5,299 nt of DNA from Spirochaetaceae bacterium (GTDB lineage Bacteria; Spirochaetota; Spirochaetia; Treponematales; Breznakiellaceae): contig JAITRV010000304.1 in NCBI GenBank assembly GCA_031288215.1, positions 1 through 5,299 of the forward strand, in the 5' to 3' direction. The notes under the pieces were generated by a model. That model was given only the letters and a program-made list of their open reading frames with translations. It ran no database searches and was not told the DNA's origin. Every line of letters begins with the position of its first letter. Positions within the stretch are counted from its first letter, which is position 1. Shown in pieces: positions 1 through 4,813 of the stretch. The position numbers and the translations under genes were made by a program.

Positions 1-1
1 C

Positions 2-55
2 CTCAAAGAGGAATTTGAGAAACGGTTCAAATGCCCGTTCTCTCAGGAAAAATGA
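2..55 (+). CDS. 3' end of an upstream gene (partial, unknown product)
   Basis: The second reading frame is open from the window edge and ends at TGA 53-55, giving a charged 17-residue tail (LKEEFEKRFKCPFSQEK). The Lys/Glu-rich composition looks like the C-terminus of a soluble protein. A 44-nt gap with a GGAGGAG ribosome binding site separates it from the next plus-strand gene, consistent with one operon. Too little is visible to name a family. The third frame is also open here, so the frame choice rests on composition and on the position of the stop just before the next gene. Confidence 0.4.
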   Translation, partial: LKEEFEKRFKCPFSQEK

Positions 56-99
56 AACGGCGTTGGGGGTGGTATGCCGGAGGAGCATCTCGATTTTGA

Positions 100-387
100 A
101 TGACGGTCCTGCTCAAATACTGCGGCGGTTGTAACCCGGTGTATGACCGCGCCGCGCTGGTTGAACAATTACGGCAGGAATTTCCCGATGTGGAATTCCT
201 TTACGCAAGCAGCGGCCTTACCGAAGCGGATATCGTACTGGTGGTCTGCGGCTGCCCGGTACGGTGCGCCTCCCAGGATACCCTGCGCGGACGTCTTCAT
301 ACCCTCATGATTGACTCCCCCCGGGAGTATACCAGGGTCGGCACGCTCCTGAGCGAAAGACGGCTTCGGCCCCCACCCCCGCGATAA
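100..387 (+). CDS. small CGGCN-motif cysteine-rich protein, function unknown
   Basis: This 95-residue protein of unknown function opens with a beta-strand-like stretch running into CGGCNP (C8, C11) and has a second cysteine group, CGCPVRC, at C50, C52 and C56. The five cysteines in two clusters suggest a metal or Fe-S site or a redox-active thiol pair, which is inference. The spacing between them (YDRAALVEQLRQEFPDVEF, then a hydrophobic strand TEADIVLVVC) looks like a small alpha/beta fold with both clusters at strand ends. The last 15 residues (RRLRPPPPR) are low-complexity and lie over a GC-rich hairpin, so the natural end may once have been shorter. ATG 100 is the first possible start because an in-frame TGA lies immediately before it (97-99); GGAGGAG at 79-85 is 14 nt upstream, which is rather far. 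It is not the Pfam CGGC-domain family as far as I can judge. Confidence 0.75.
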   Translation: MTVLLKYCGGCNPVYDRAALVEQLRQEFPDVEFLYASSGLTEADIVLVVCGCPVRCASQDTLRGRLHTLMIDSPREYTRVGTLLSERRLRPPPPR

Positions 388-396
388 GGGCCGAAG
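364..396 (+). terminator. hairpin between convergent genes, weak terminator candidate
   Basis: CTTCGGCCC at 364-372 and GGGCCGAAG at 388-396 form a perfect 9-bp stem around a 15-nt loop that contains the TAA stop of the small cysteine protein. It sits in the short gap between two convergent genes, where a terminator is expected. No T-run follows on either strand, so efficient intrinsic termination is doubtful. Confidence 0.35.
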
Positions 397-402
397 TCCC
401 CG

Positions 403-455
403 CCCCCGGTGTATCCCCTCAGCCCCCGGAGGTATCCCCCGGCTTGCGTGCCGGG
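403..455. repeat. GC-rich REP-like repeat cluster over the regulator's stop codon
   Basis: Two near-identical units, CCCCCGGTGTATCCCC (403-418) and CCCCCGGAGGTATCCCC (423-439), lie 20 bp apart on either side of the minus-strand stop codon at 419-421. The second runs into a hairpin, CCCGGC (438-443) and GCCGGG (450-455), with a 6-nt loop. Read on the minus strand, the 13-mer GCCGGGGGATACC (443 down to 431) recurs exactly at 4801-4813, directly after sanA, again as the right arm of a small hairpin. A hairpin plus a fixed flank at gene 3' ends is the usual layout of REP-type palindromic repeats. Membership of a genome-wide family is inference. Confidence 0.5.
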
Positions 456-1258
456 TCAGGGGCGCCGGCAGGAGCCGGGGCGTCCAATATCAGGGCAACA
501 TGGGCATAGGCGGCCAGGAACATGGTCCGGTCCTGGACCCCTAATCGTTCAAAGAGGATCCGCACCCGGTTCTTGAGGGTGCTCAGGGCTACCCCCTGTT
601 CGGCGGCGATGGCTTCGTATTTCTCCCCCGCCTGAATCCGCTGCAGCCACAGGAGGTCCCGCCGGGTAAAATCCGCCGGCGGGAGGCGGGAGACCAGGGG
701 CTCCTGGCTGCGGAACCGTTCTATTTCCGGGAGGAACAGGAAAAAGGCCAGGGCTAAGAGGAACAGGGTCACCATGATGGCGCCCAGGGATAAGAAGATA
801 TAATCAAAGCCGAAACGGAGCTGGCTTCCGATGGCCAGGAGCAGGAGGAATATCAGGATAAACCACTTGTATTTCCCCCCTTTTTCAAAAAAACCGCACT
901 TATTCGCAAAGGCGCAGGCCAGCAAAAACAAGAGGAAGCCGACAACGCTGCCGCCGGCCGCCAGAATCATGAGGGAATAGGCCAGACAGCCCCCCCCGTA
1001 GATATAATAATTCGACGGGTTGAAGATAAACAGATAGAGGAAAACCAGGACGCCCAGGAGGTTCATAATCATCAACGCAAGAGGCAGGGGAAAAGACTTT
1101 TTTTCAGGATGATACAACTCGGATTGAATGTATCCTAACTGATGAAATTCCGCTTGTATGTGTATTGAAAAAACGATATTTGAAACCAGATACAAAAGCA
1201 TAAAAACAAAACCAATTCCTGAAATGATCTTCCAAACGTGTCTCTGTGATATTACCAT
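419..1258 (-). CDS. membrane-tethered LuxR-type transcriptional regulator
   Basis: This 279-residue protein has a multi-helix membrane domain and a C-terminal DNA-binding domain. Hydrophobic segments lie at about 10-30, 57-79, 87-100, 103-117, 132-148 and 152-176. Six helices, rather than five, place both the N-terminus and the C-terminal domain in the cytoplasm and agree with the positive loop around 118-131. Residues 197-256 read as a LuxR/GerE helix-turn-helix: FTRRDLLWLQRIQAGEKYE, then AIAAEQGVALSTLKNRVRIL as the turn and recognition helix, then LGVQDRTMFLAAYAH. No periplasmic ligand domain or receiver domain is present, so the signal may be sensed within the membrane. The Pro/Ala/Gly-rich tail after residue 258 is encoded partly by a repeat and is probably dispensable. 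AAGGA 6 nt before ATG 1258 supports the start. It is divergent from the aminotransferase gene; its targets and ligand are unknown. Confidence 0.8.
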   Translation of the reverse strand: MVISQRHVWKIISGIGFVFMLLYLVSNIVFSIHIQAEFHQLGYIQSELYHPEKKSFPLPLALMIMNLLGVLVFLYLFIFNPSNYYIYGGGCLAYSLMILAAGGSVVGFLLFLLACAFANKCGFFEKGGKYKWFILIFLLLLAIGSQLRFGFDYIFLSLGAIMVTLFLLALAFFLFLPEIERFRSQEPLVSRLPPADFTRRDLLWLQRIQAGEKYEAIAAEQGVALSTLKNRVRILFERLGVQDRTMFLAAYAHVALILDAPAPAGAPDPARKPGDTSGG

Positions 1259-1402
1259 CTTCCATCCTTAAAAAGTTTGTATTTACGGGTATCCCTCTGG
1301 TACCCTTTCATGAGGCGCACACCCAAAACTTGCCGTTTTTTAGAGAGGACTGATCTTTAATAGGTGAGAAACATATTTTTCCGGTCAAGGGCGGGAGTTT
1401 TT

Positions 1403-1416
1403 CAACCGGCCGGTTG
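1403..1416. promoter_or_regulatory. 14-bp perfect palindrome, probable operator
   Basis: CAACCGGCCGGTTG is a perfect palindrome. One mismatched pair outside it, two further pairs match (TTt...tAA), giving an 18-bp dyad at 1400-1419 overall. It lies just downstream of the proposed minus-strand start site for the LuxR-type gene, a common place for an autoregulatory operator. Which protein binds it is not shown by the sequence. Confidence 0.45.
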
Positions 1417-1437
1417 TAATCACCTCCTGCTGTCTAT

Positions 1438-1466
1438 AATATACTCAAATCCTTCAGAAAAGTCGA
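1438..1466 (-). promoter_or_regulatory. candidate promoter of the LuxR-type gene
   Basis: On the minus strand, TCGACT (1466-1461) and TATATT (1443-1438) match the sigma70 boxes at 4/6 and 5/6 positions with an ideal 17-bp spacer. Transcription would start near 1431, leaving a leader of about 170 nt that includes the palindrome at 1403-1416. The AT-rich TATAATATAC box also reads as a -10 on the plus strand (TATAAT 1435-1440), but no good plus-strand -35 precedes it. Confidence 0.35.
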
Positions 1467-1524
1467 GGATAATCTGAAAAAAGTACCAAAGTACTATCAA
1501 AAAAGTACCAATCGATACCTAAAA
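1458..1524. repeat. phased A-tract direct repeats with GTAC half-sites
   Basis: The 13-mer AAAAAAGTACCAA occurs at 1477-1489 and again at 1499-1511, exactly 22 bp apart. A weaker copy (AAAAGTCGA) begins at 1458, and another A-run lies at 1521-1524. The A-tract centres fall near 1459, 1479, 1501 and 1522, so they repeat at close to two helical turns and should bend the DNA. AGTAC and GTACT at 1482-1486 and 1491-1495 also form a small dyad. This is the layout of a cooperative regulator site or of a curved upstream activating region. The proposed minus-strand promoter lies on one side and the plus-strand candidate at 1529-1557 on the other. Confidence 0.55.
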
Positions 1525-1528
1525 CTTA

Positions 1529-1557
1529 TTGTCCCGGGGAAATTAAAGCCGTATTAT
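1529..1557 (+). promoter_or_regulatory. candidate promoter upstream of the orphan terminator
   Basis: TTGTCC (1529-1534) and TATTAT (1552-1557) match the sigma70 boxes at 4/6 and 5/6 positions with a 17-bp spacer. A dyad, CCGTAT (1549-1554) with ATACGG (1564-1569), overlaps the -10 box and start region and has eight of ten half-site positions symmetric, which suggests an operator. The predicted start near 1564 would give a transcript of about 77 nt ending at the terminator at 1609-1640. Confidence 0.35.
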
Positions 1558-1563
1558 AAGATC

Positions 1564-1640
1564 ATACGGGATGGGCATCTTGGTAGCGCATCATGAATCC
1601 TGTAGTTGAGCCCGCCCATACCACATGGGCGGGCTTTCCT
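1564..1640 (+). ncRNA. possible small RNA or attenuated leader
   Basis: A promoter candidate at 1529-1557 and a strong intrinsic terminator at 1609-1640 bracket about 77 nt with no convincing open reading frame. Within it, ATGGGC (1571-1576) can pair with GCCCAT (1614-1619), the same bases that form the 5' arm of the terminator, so two exclusive folds are possible. The stretch also contains TTGGTAGCGCA, like a tRNA D-loop and D-stem, and ends its paired part in ACCA after GCCCAT, as a tRNA acceptor would. The D-stem 5' side, anticodon stem and T-stem do not fold properly, so it is not a working tRNA. It may be a small RNA, the truncated leader of the downstream gene, or a decayed tRNA fragment. 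Confidence 0.3.
1609..1640 (+). terminator. intrinsic terminator with no gene in front of it
   Basis: AGCCCGCCCAT (1609-1619) and ATGGGCGGGCT (1625-1635) form an 11-bp perfect GC-rich stem with a 5-nt loop, followed by TTCCTCT. The T-rich side is on the plus strand only. No plus-strand protein gene lies upstream in this intergenic region, so it implies either a short non-coding transcript or attenuation of a long leader of the aminotransferase gene. Confidence 0.65.
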
Positions 1641-1649
1641 CTCGATCCA

Positions 1650-1710
1650 GAAGATACACATACCATACACACACATTATGCTGCTGTCAGCAGCCGGTGT
1701 GTGTATCTTC
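1650..1710. repeat. compound inverted repeat upstream of the aminotransferase promoter
   Basis: GAAGATACACA (1650-1660) is perfectly complementary to TGTGTATCTTC (1700-1710). The same right arm can instead pair through GTGTGTGTAT (1697-1706) with ATACACACAC (1665-1674). Between them is a 15-bp perfect palindrome, GCTGCTGTCAGCAGC (1680-1694). The structure ends 60 bp before the -35 box of the aminotransferase gene. It may be an operator, a cruciform or a mobile palindromic repeat. No T-run suggests termination. Confidence 0.5.
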
Positions 1711-1769
1711 CTCATATATTATAAGGACGGGGATCAAGCCTCCCGGACGCTCATTTCTTTTTGAAACCG

Positions 1770-1800
1770 TTGACATGCATCCCCCTTTCCGGCCTACAAT
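1770..1800 (+). promoter_or_regulatory. sigma70-type promoter of the aminotransferase operon
   Basis: A perfect TTGACA (1770-1775) is followed by TACAAT (1795-1800), 5/6 to consensus. The 19-bp spacer is 2 bp longer than ideal, which often goes with activator dependence. The predicted start near 1807 gives a leader of only about 20 nt, carrying AAAGGA (1816-1821) 6 nt before ATG 1828. Confidence 0.6.
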
Positions 1801-1827
1801 ACGGGATGCATTGATAAAGGATAGGTT

Positions 1828-3192
1828 ATGAGAAGAAATATTGTTCATCCCGGAGCGGGGCAGCTCAAATATGAAATCCGGGAAATCGTGGCCTTTGCCC
1901 GGGAACTGAACCGGTGGAATATTCCCATAATCTGGGAAAATATCGGCGATCCGGTAAAGAAGGGCGAAATCGTGGCGGATTGGATCAAGGCCATCGTCAT
2001 GAAAAAGGCCGGGGAAGACCTTTCGTATGCCTATACGGAGACCGAAGGGGCCCGGGAAAGCCGGGAATTCCTGGCGGATCGGGTAAATAAACGGAAGAAA
2101 CTGCTTCCCGGCGCACCGGGGGGATCGGCCCTTTCCCTGCCCGATCCGGTGGCTATCGGAGCGGAGGATATCCTCTTTTTTAACGGCCTGGGGGACGCGG
2201 TGGCCAAGGTTTTCGGCTTCCTCCGGCGGGAGGCCCGGGTTCTGGGTCCTTCCCCGGCTTATTCCACCCTTTCCTCCGCGGAAGCGGCCCATTCGGGGTA
2301 TGAGCATCTTACCTACCGGCTGGACCCCCAGAAGAACTGGATGCCCGATATTGAGGACGTGGAGTTGAAGGTGCGGTACAACGATTCCATCGCGGGACTC
2401 CTCCTCATCAACCCCGATAATCCCACCGGCGCGGTATATCCCGTGGAGGTACTCCTGGAATTTGTCCGCATCGCCCGTACCTACGGCCTCTTTATCGCCT
2501 GCGATGAGACCTACGCCAATATCATCTACGGGGGGGCGCAGACCGCGGCCCTCTCCCAGGTAATCGGGGATGTCCCCGGTTTCGGCCTCCGATCCCTCTC
2601 CAAGGAGATTCCCTGGCCGGGGGCCCGTTGCGGCTGGGTGGAGGTCTATAACCGGAAGGCGGATCACCGTTTTGATCTGTATATCCGCAGCCTGGTGGAT
2701 GCCAAGCGGCTGGAGGTCTGTTCCACCAGCCTCCCCCAGCTCTGCATTCCCCCAATCCTGGGCGATCCCCGTTACGAGGACCACCTCCGCCGCCGGGCGG
2801 CGCTCTTTGAGGGCCGGGCGGAAGAGGCTTACCAGGCCTTTACCGGCATTGAGGGGATCAGCATGGTCAAGCCCCGGGGGGCCCTCTATGCCACGGCGGT
2901 TTTCAGCGGTGAATCCTGGGAGGATGAGGCAAAGAGCCGCGCCCGGTCCCTGCCCGTCTCGGACCCCTCCCTGAGGGACTTCATCAGCGCCAAAACCGCC
3001 GAGGTCGCCCCGGACAAGCAGTTTGTGTACTGGCTTTTGGCCTCCACGGGGGTCTGCGTGGTTCCCCTTTCGGGGTTTGCCACGGATCTGCCGGGTTTCC
3101 GCTTTACCCTGCTGGAGCATGACGACGAAAAGCGGCGGCGGATCTACAAGACCATCGCGGAGGCGGCGGGGGCTTACCTCTGCTCAGCCTGA
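1828..3192 (+). CDS. PLP-dependent aminotransferase, class I/II (fold type I)
   Basis: This 454-residue cytoplasmic enzyme should transfer an amino group between an amino acid and a 2-oxo acid using pyridoxal phosphate. Visible motifs in order are NGLGDA (119-124) for the cofactor phosphate; NPDNPTG (195-201) with N198; DETY (226-229), where D226 contacts the pyridine nitrogen and Y229 its hydroxyl; SLSKEIPWPGARCGW (256-270) with Schiff-base lysine K259 and phosphate-binding R267; and GFRFTLLE (423-430), where R425 should bind the substrate carboxylate. It is longer than the usual 390-400 residues, with extra sequence near 91-110 and a larger insert near 362-400 in the small domain. Substrate specificity cannot be read from the sequence; aromatic, alanine or branched-chain amino acids are all possible. 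AAAGGA 6 nt before the ATG supports the start. The next gene follows after 15 bp. Confidence 0.9.
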   Translation: MRRNIVHPGAGQLKYEIREIVAFARELNRWNIPIIWENIGDPVKKGEIVADWIKAIVMKKAGEDLSYAYTETEGARESREFLADRVNKRKKLLPGAPGGSALSLPDPVAIGAEDILFFNGLGDAVAKVFGFLRREARVLGPSPAYSTLSSAEAAHSGYEHLTYRLDPQKNWMPDIEDVELKVRYNDSIAGLLLINPDNPTGAVYPVEVLLEFVRIARTYGLFIACDETYANIIYGGAQTAALSQVIGDVPGFGLRSLSKEIPWPGARCGWVEVYNRKADHRFDLYIRSLVDAKRLEVCSTSLPQLCIPPILGDPRYEDHLRRRAALFEGRAEEAYQAFTGIEGISMVKPRGALYATAVFSGESWEDEAKSRARSLPVSDPSLRDFISAKTAEVAPDKQFVYWLLASTGVCVVPLSGFATDLPGFRFTLLEHDDEKRRRIYKTIAEAAGAYLCSA

Positions 3193-3207
3193 CCGGCGGA
3201 TGATCCC

Positions 3208-4038
3208 ATGATCATCAGCGTGTCCCGCCGCGGTGATATTCCCCGGTTTCATTTTGACTGGTTCATGGAACGGCTGGGGGAGGGGTTTACCGAAACGGTA
3301 AACCCCTTTAACGCCGCCCAGGTCCGGCGCGTGTCCCTGCTTCCGGAGGATGCGGAGGTCCTGGTCTTCTGGACCAGGGACCCCGGGGTCATCGCGCGCC
3401 GGGCCGAAGAACTGGGGGGGCGCCGCTACTACGTGATGACCACCCTTACGGGCTACGGCCCCCTGCTGGAGCCGAATATGCCTCCCCCGGAGGCGGTCAT
3501 TGCCGCCATCCGGGACCTCGCCGGGATGCTGGGGCCCGAGCGGCTTATCTGGCGCTACGATCCCCTGTTCCTCAGCGACGAGACGGACCGGGCTTTCCAC
3601 CTCCGGAATTTCAGGGCCCTTTCCCGGGCCCTGCGGGGGGCGGTGAGCCGGGTCATCACCAGTGTCTACGATGAATACGGCGGCTCCCGGCGGCGCATCG
3701 CCGCCCTGGAACGGGCCGGCGCCCTCCGGCCCCGGCCCCACTACACGGCGGAGGGGGCCTGGGTCAGCGAAGTGCGCCTCCTGGCGGCGGATCTGGCGGG
3801 TCTCGCCGCCGAGGCGGGGATGGAACTGCGGACCTGCGCCGAAGGGGAGGAGGCGGCGGAACTGGGGATAGCCGCCGGCGCCTGCATTGACGGGGAACTT
3901 ATCCGGCGGCTCTGGGGCATCGAAGCCGGCTGCAAGGACCGGAACCAGCGCCCCCGCTGCCGCTGCGCCCCCAGCGTGGATATAGGCCGCTACGGCTCCT
4001 GTCCCGCCGGCTGCGTCTACTGTTACGCCCGGCGTTAA
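3208..4038 (+). CDS. DUF1848 family protein with C-terminal radical-SAM-like cysteine motif
   Basis: This 276-residue protein of unknown function has an N-terminal SVSRRGDIP (4-12), a central RLIWRYDPL (112-120) and a C-terminal cysteine cluster, all features I associate with DUF1848 (Pfam PF08902). The cluster is CRC (C251, C253), then CPAGCVYCYAR with C265, C269 and C272. The C-x3-C-x2-C spacing is that of radical SAM enzymes, and the CxYCYAR ending resembles the SplB-like COG1533 group, where the motif is normally near the N-terminus. A [4Fe-4S] cluster is therefore likely; S-adenosylmethionine chemistry is inference. C210, C226 and C242 are additional cysteines. It starts 15 bp after the aminotransferase stop with a weak GGCGGA site, so translational coupling is likely. 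GC content is very high, but codon use matches the neighbours. Confidence 0.85.
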   Translation: MIISVSRRGDIPRFHFDWFMERLGEGFTETVNPFNAAQVRRVSLLPEDAEVLVFWTRDPGVIARRAEELGGRRYYVMTTLTGYGPLLEPNMPPPEAVIAAIRDLAGMLGPERLIWRYDPLFLSDETDRAFHLRNFRALSRALRGAVSRVITSVYDEYGGSRRRIAALERAGALRPRPHYTAEGAWVSEVRLLAADLAGLAAEAGMELRTCAEGEEAAELGIAAGACIDGELIRRLWGIEAGCKDRNQRPRCRCAPSVDIGRYGSCPAGCVYCYARR

Positions 4039-4090
4039 ACCGCTCGGTCGCCGTTTACCCTTTACGAAATCTCAGGATGTGACGAAAATA

Positions 4091-4098
4091 AGGAGAGG
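4091..4098 (+). promoter_or_regulatory. ribosome binding site deciding the GTG start of sanA
   Basis: AGGAGAGG lies 6 nt before GTG 4105 and 4 nt before an overlapping ATG at 4103. The ATG frame ends after nine codons at TAA 4130-4132, while the GTG frame encodes the whole SanA-like protein. The spacing therefore favours GTG as the true start. ATG initiation would make only a nine-residue peptide. Confidence 0.6.
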
Positions 4099-4104
4099 CC
4101 CCAT

Positions 4105-4791
4105 GTGCAAAACCAAGCGCAGCGCATCGTAAAGCGAAGCATCAAAGGTATTACCCTCCTCTTCGTCCTTCTGGGCCTGGGATCGGTCCTGATAAACCTG
4201 GGGATGATCAAGAACACTGAAAAATACATTTATACCACTATCGAGGATATTCCCGGCAAGACCACGGTCCTCGTCCTGGGTTCCCAGACCCGGGGGACCC
4301 GGCTTTCCCGGGTGCTGGAAGACCGGGTGATCGGGGGAATCGCGTTGATAGCCCGCGGGACCGGCCGCAAACTCCTCCTGTCCGGGGATCACGGCGACCG
4401 GTATTACGATGAGGTAAACGCCATGCGGCTCTACGTGTTGGACAACGCCGCGGGGATCGCCGAAGAGGACATCTTTATGGACCATGCGGGATTCAACACC
4501 TACGACTCCATGTACCGGGCCCGGGATGTCTTTGAGGTGAAGGATCTGGTCATCGTTACCCAGCGTTTCCACGTAAACCGGGCGGTGTATATCGCCCGGG
4601 GCCTTGGCCTGGATGCGGTGGCCTACGCCCAAAGCCAGGAAAAATTCGCCTTCCCCATGAGGCTCCGCTGGGAAATCCGGGAATACCTGGCCCGGGTCAA
4701 GGCCTTTGTCTTCGTCCTGCTCAAACCCCCTCCCCGGTATCTGGGGGATCGGATCCCCATCACCGGGGACGGCAGAAAAACCTGGATATAG
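4105..4791 (+). CDS. sanA: SanA-like DUF218 inner-membrane envelope protein
   Basis: The 228-residue protein has the layout of Escherichia coli SanA (239 residues), needed for normal envelope barrier function, including vancomycin exclusion at high temperature. A positive N-terminus (KRSIK) precedes one membrane anchor at about 15-35, so the DUF218 domain (about 53-205) should face the periplasm. SanA-type signatures are LLLSGDHGDRYYDEVNAMR (90-108), DHAGFNTYDS (126-135), IVTQRFHVNRAVYIA (150-164) and PRYLGDRIPI (210-219). The polar residues of SGD (93-95), E103, D126 and the TQRFH histidine H156 are candidate active-site groups. The biochemical activity of the family is unsettled. The gene follows DUF1848 by 66 bp with no clear terminator between them and only weak promoter-like sequence, so it may be read from the upstream operon. 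Translation starts at GTG, inside the sequence ATGTG. Confidence 0.88.
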   Translation: MQNQAQRIVKRSIKGITLLFVLLGLGSVLINLGMIKNTEKYIYTTIEDIPGKTTVLVLGSQTRGTRLSRVLEDRVIGGIALIARGTGRKLLLSGDHGDRYYDEVNAMRLYVLDNAAGIAEEDIFMDHAGFNTYDSMYRARDVFEVKDLVIVTQRFHVNRAVYIARGLGLDAVAYAQSQEKFAFPMRLRWEIREYLARVKAFVFVLLKPPPRYLGDRIPITGDGRKTWI

Positions 4792-4813
4792 CCGGCACAC
4801 GCCGGGGGATACC
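4792..4813 (+). repeat. REP-like hairpin directly after the sanA stop
   Basis: CCGGC (4792-4796) and GCCGG (4801-4805) form a small hairpin with an ACAC loop immediately after TAG 4789-4791, and run into GGGATACC. The 13-mer at 4801-4813 is identical to the minus-strand 13-mer at 443-431 beside the stop of the LuxR-type gene, and the bases to its left (CGGCAC) also match. A looser copy, CGGCGG and CCGCCG around GAGTAT, lies at 5044-5061 in the other orientation. It may stabilise the 3' end of the sanA message; there is no T-run. Confidence 0.45.

Noticed and set aside
1477..1511. CRISPR array
   Set aside because: Only two exact copies of a 13-mer exist, with a 9-nt gap; this is an operator-like or curvature repeat, and no cas genes are present.
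1571..1623. Functional tRNA gene
   Set aside because: Only about 53 nt lie between the acceptor-like arms, the D-stem 5' side is missing and no anticodon or T-stem forms.
1625..1831. 68-codon plus-strand frame before the aminotransferase gene
   Set aside because: It starts inside the terminator stem, runs through the compound hairpin and the promoter, and has no ribosome binding site.
1687..3120. 477-codon open frame on the minus strand, antisense to the aminotransferase
   Set aside because: Its translation is Gly/Pro/Arg-rich with no recognisable motif, and it is the shadow of a GC-rich gene whose plus-strand frame carries all catalytic residues.
3184..3741. 185-codon open frame antisense to the DUF1848 gene
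   Set aside because: It has the composition of a GC-rich shadow frame, no ribosome binding site, and overlaps a clear gene.
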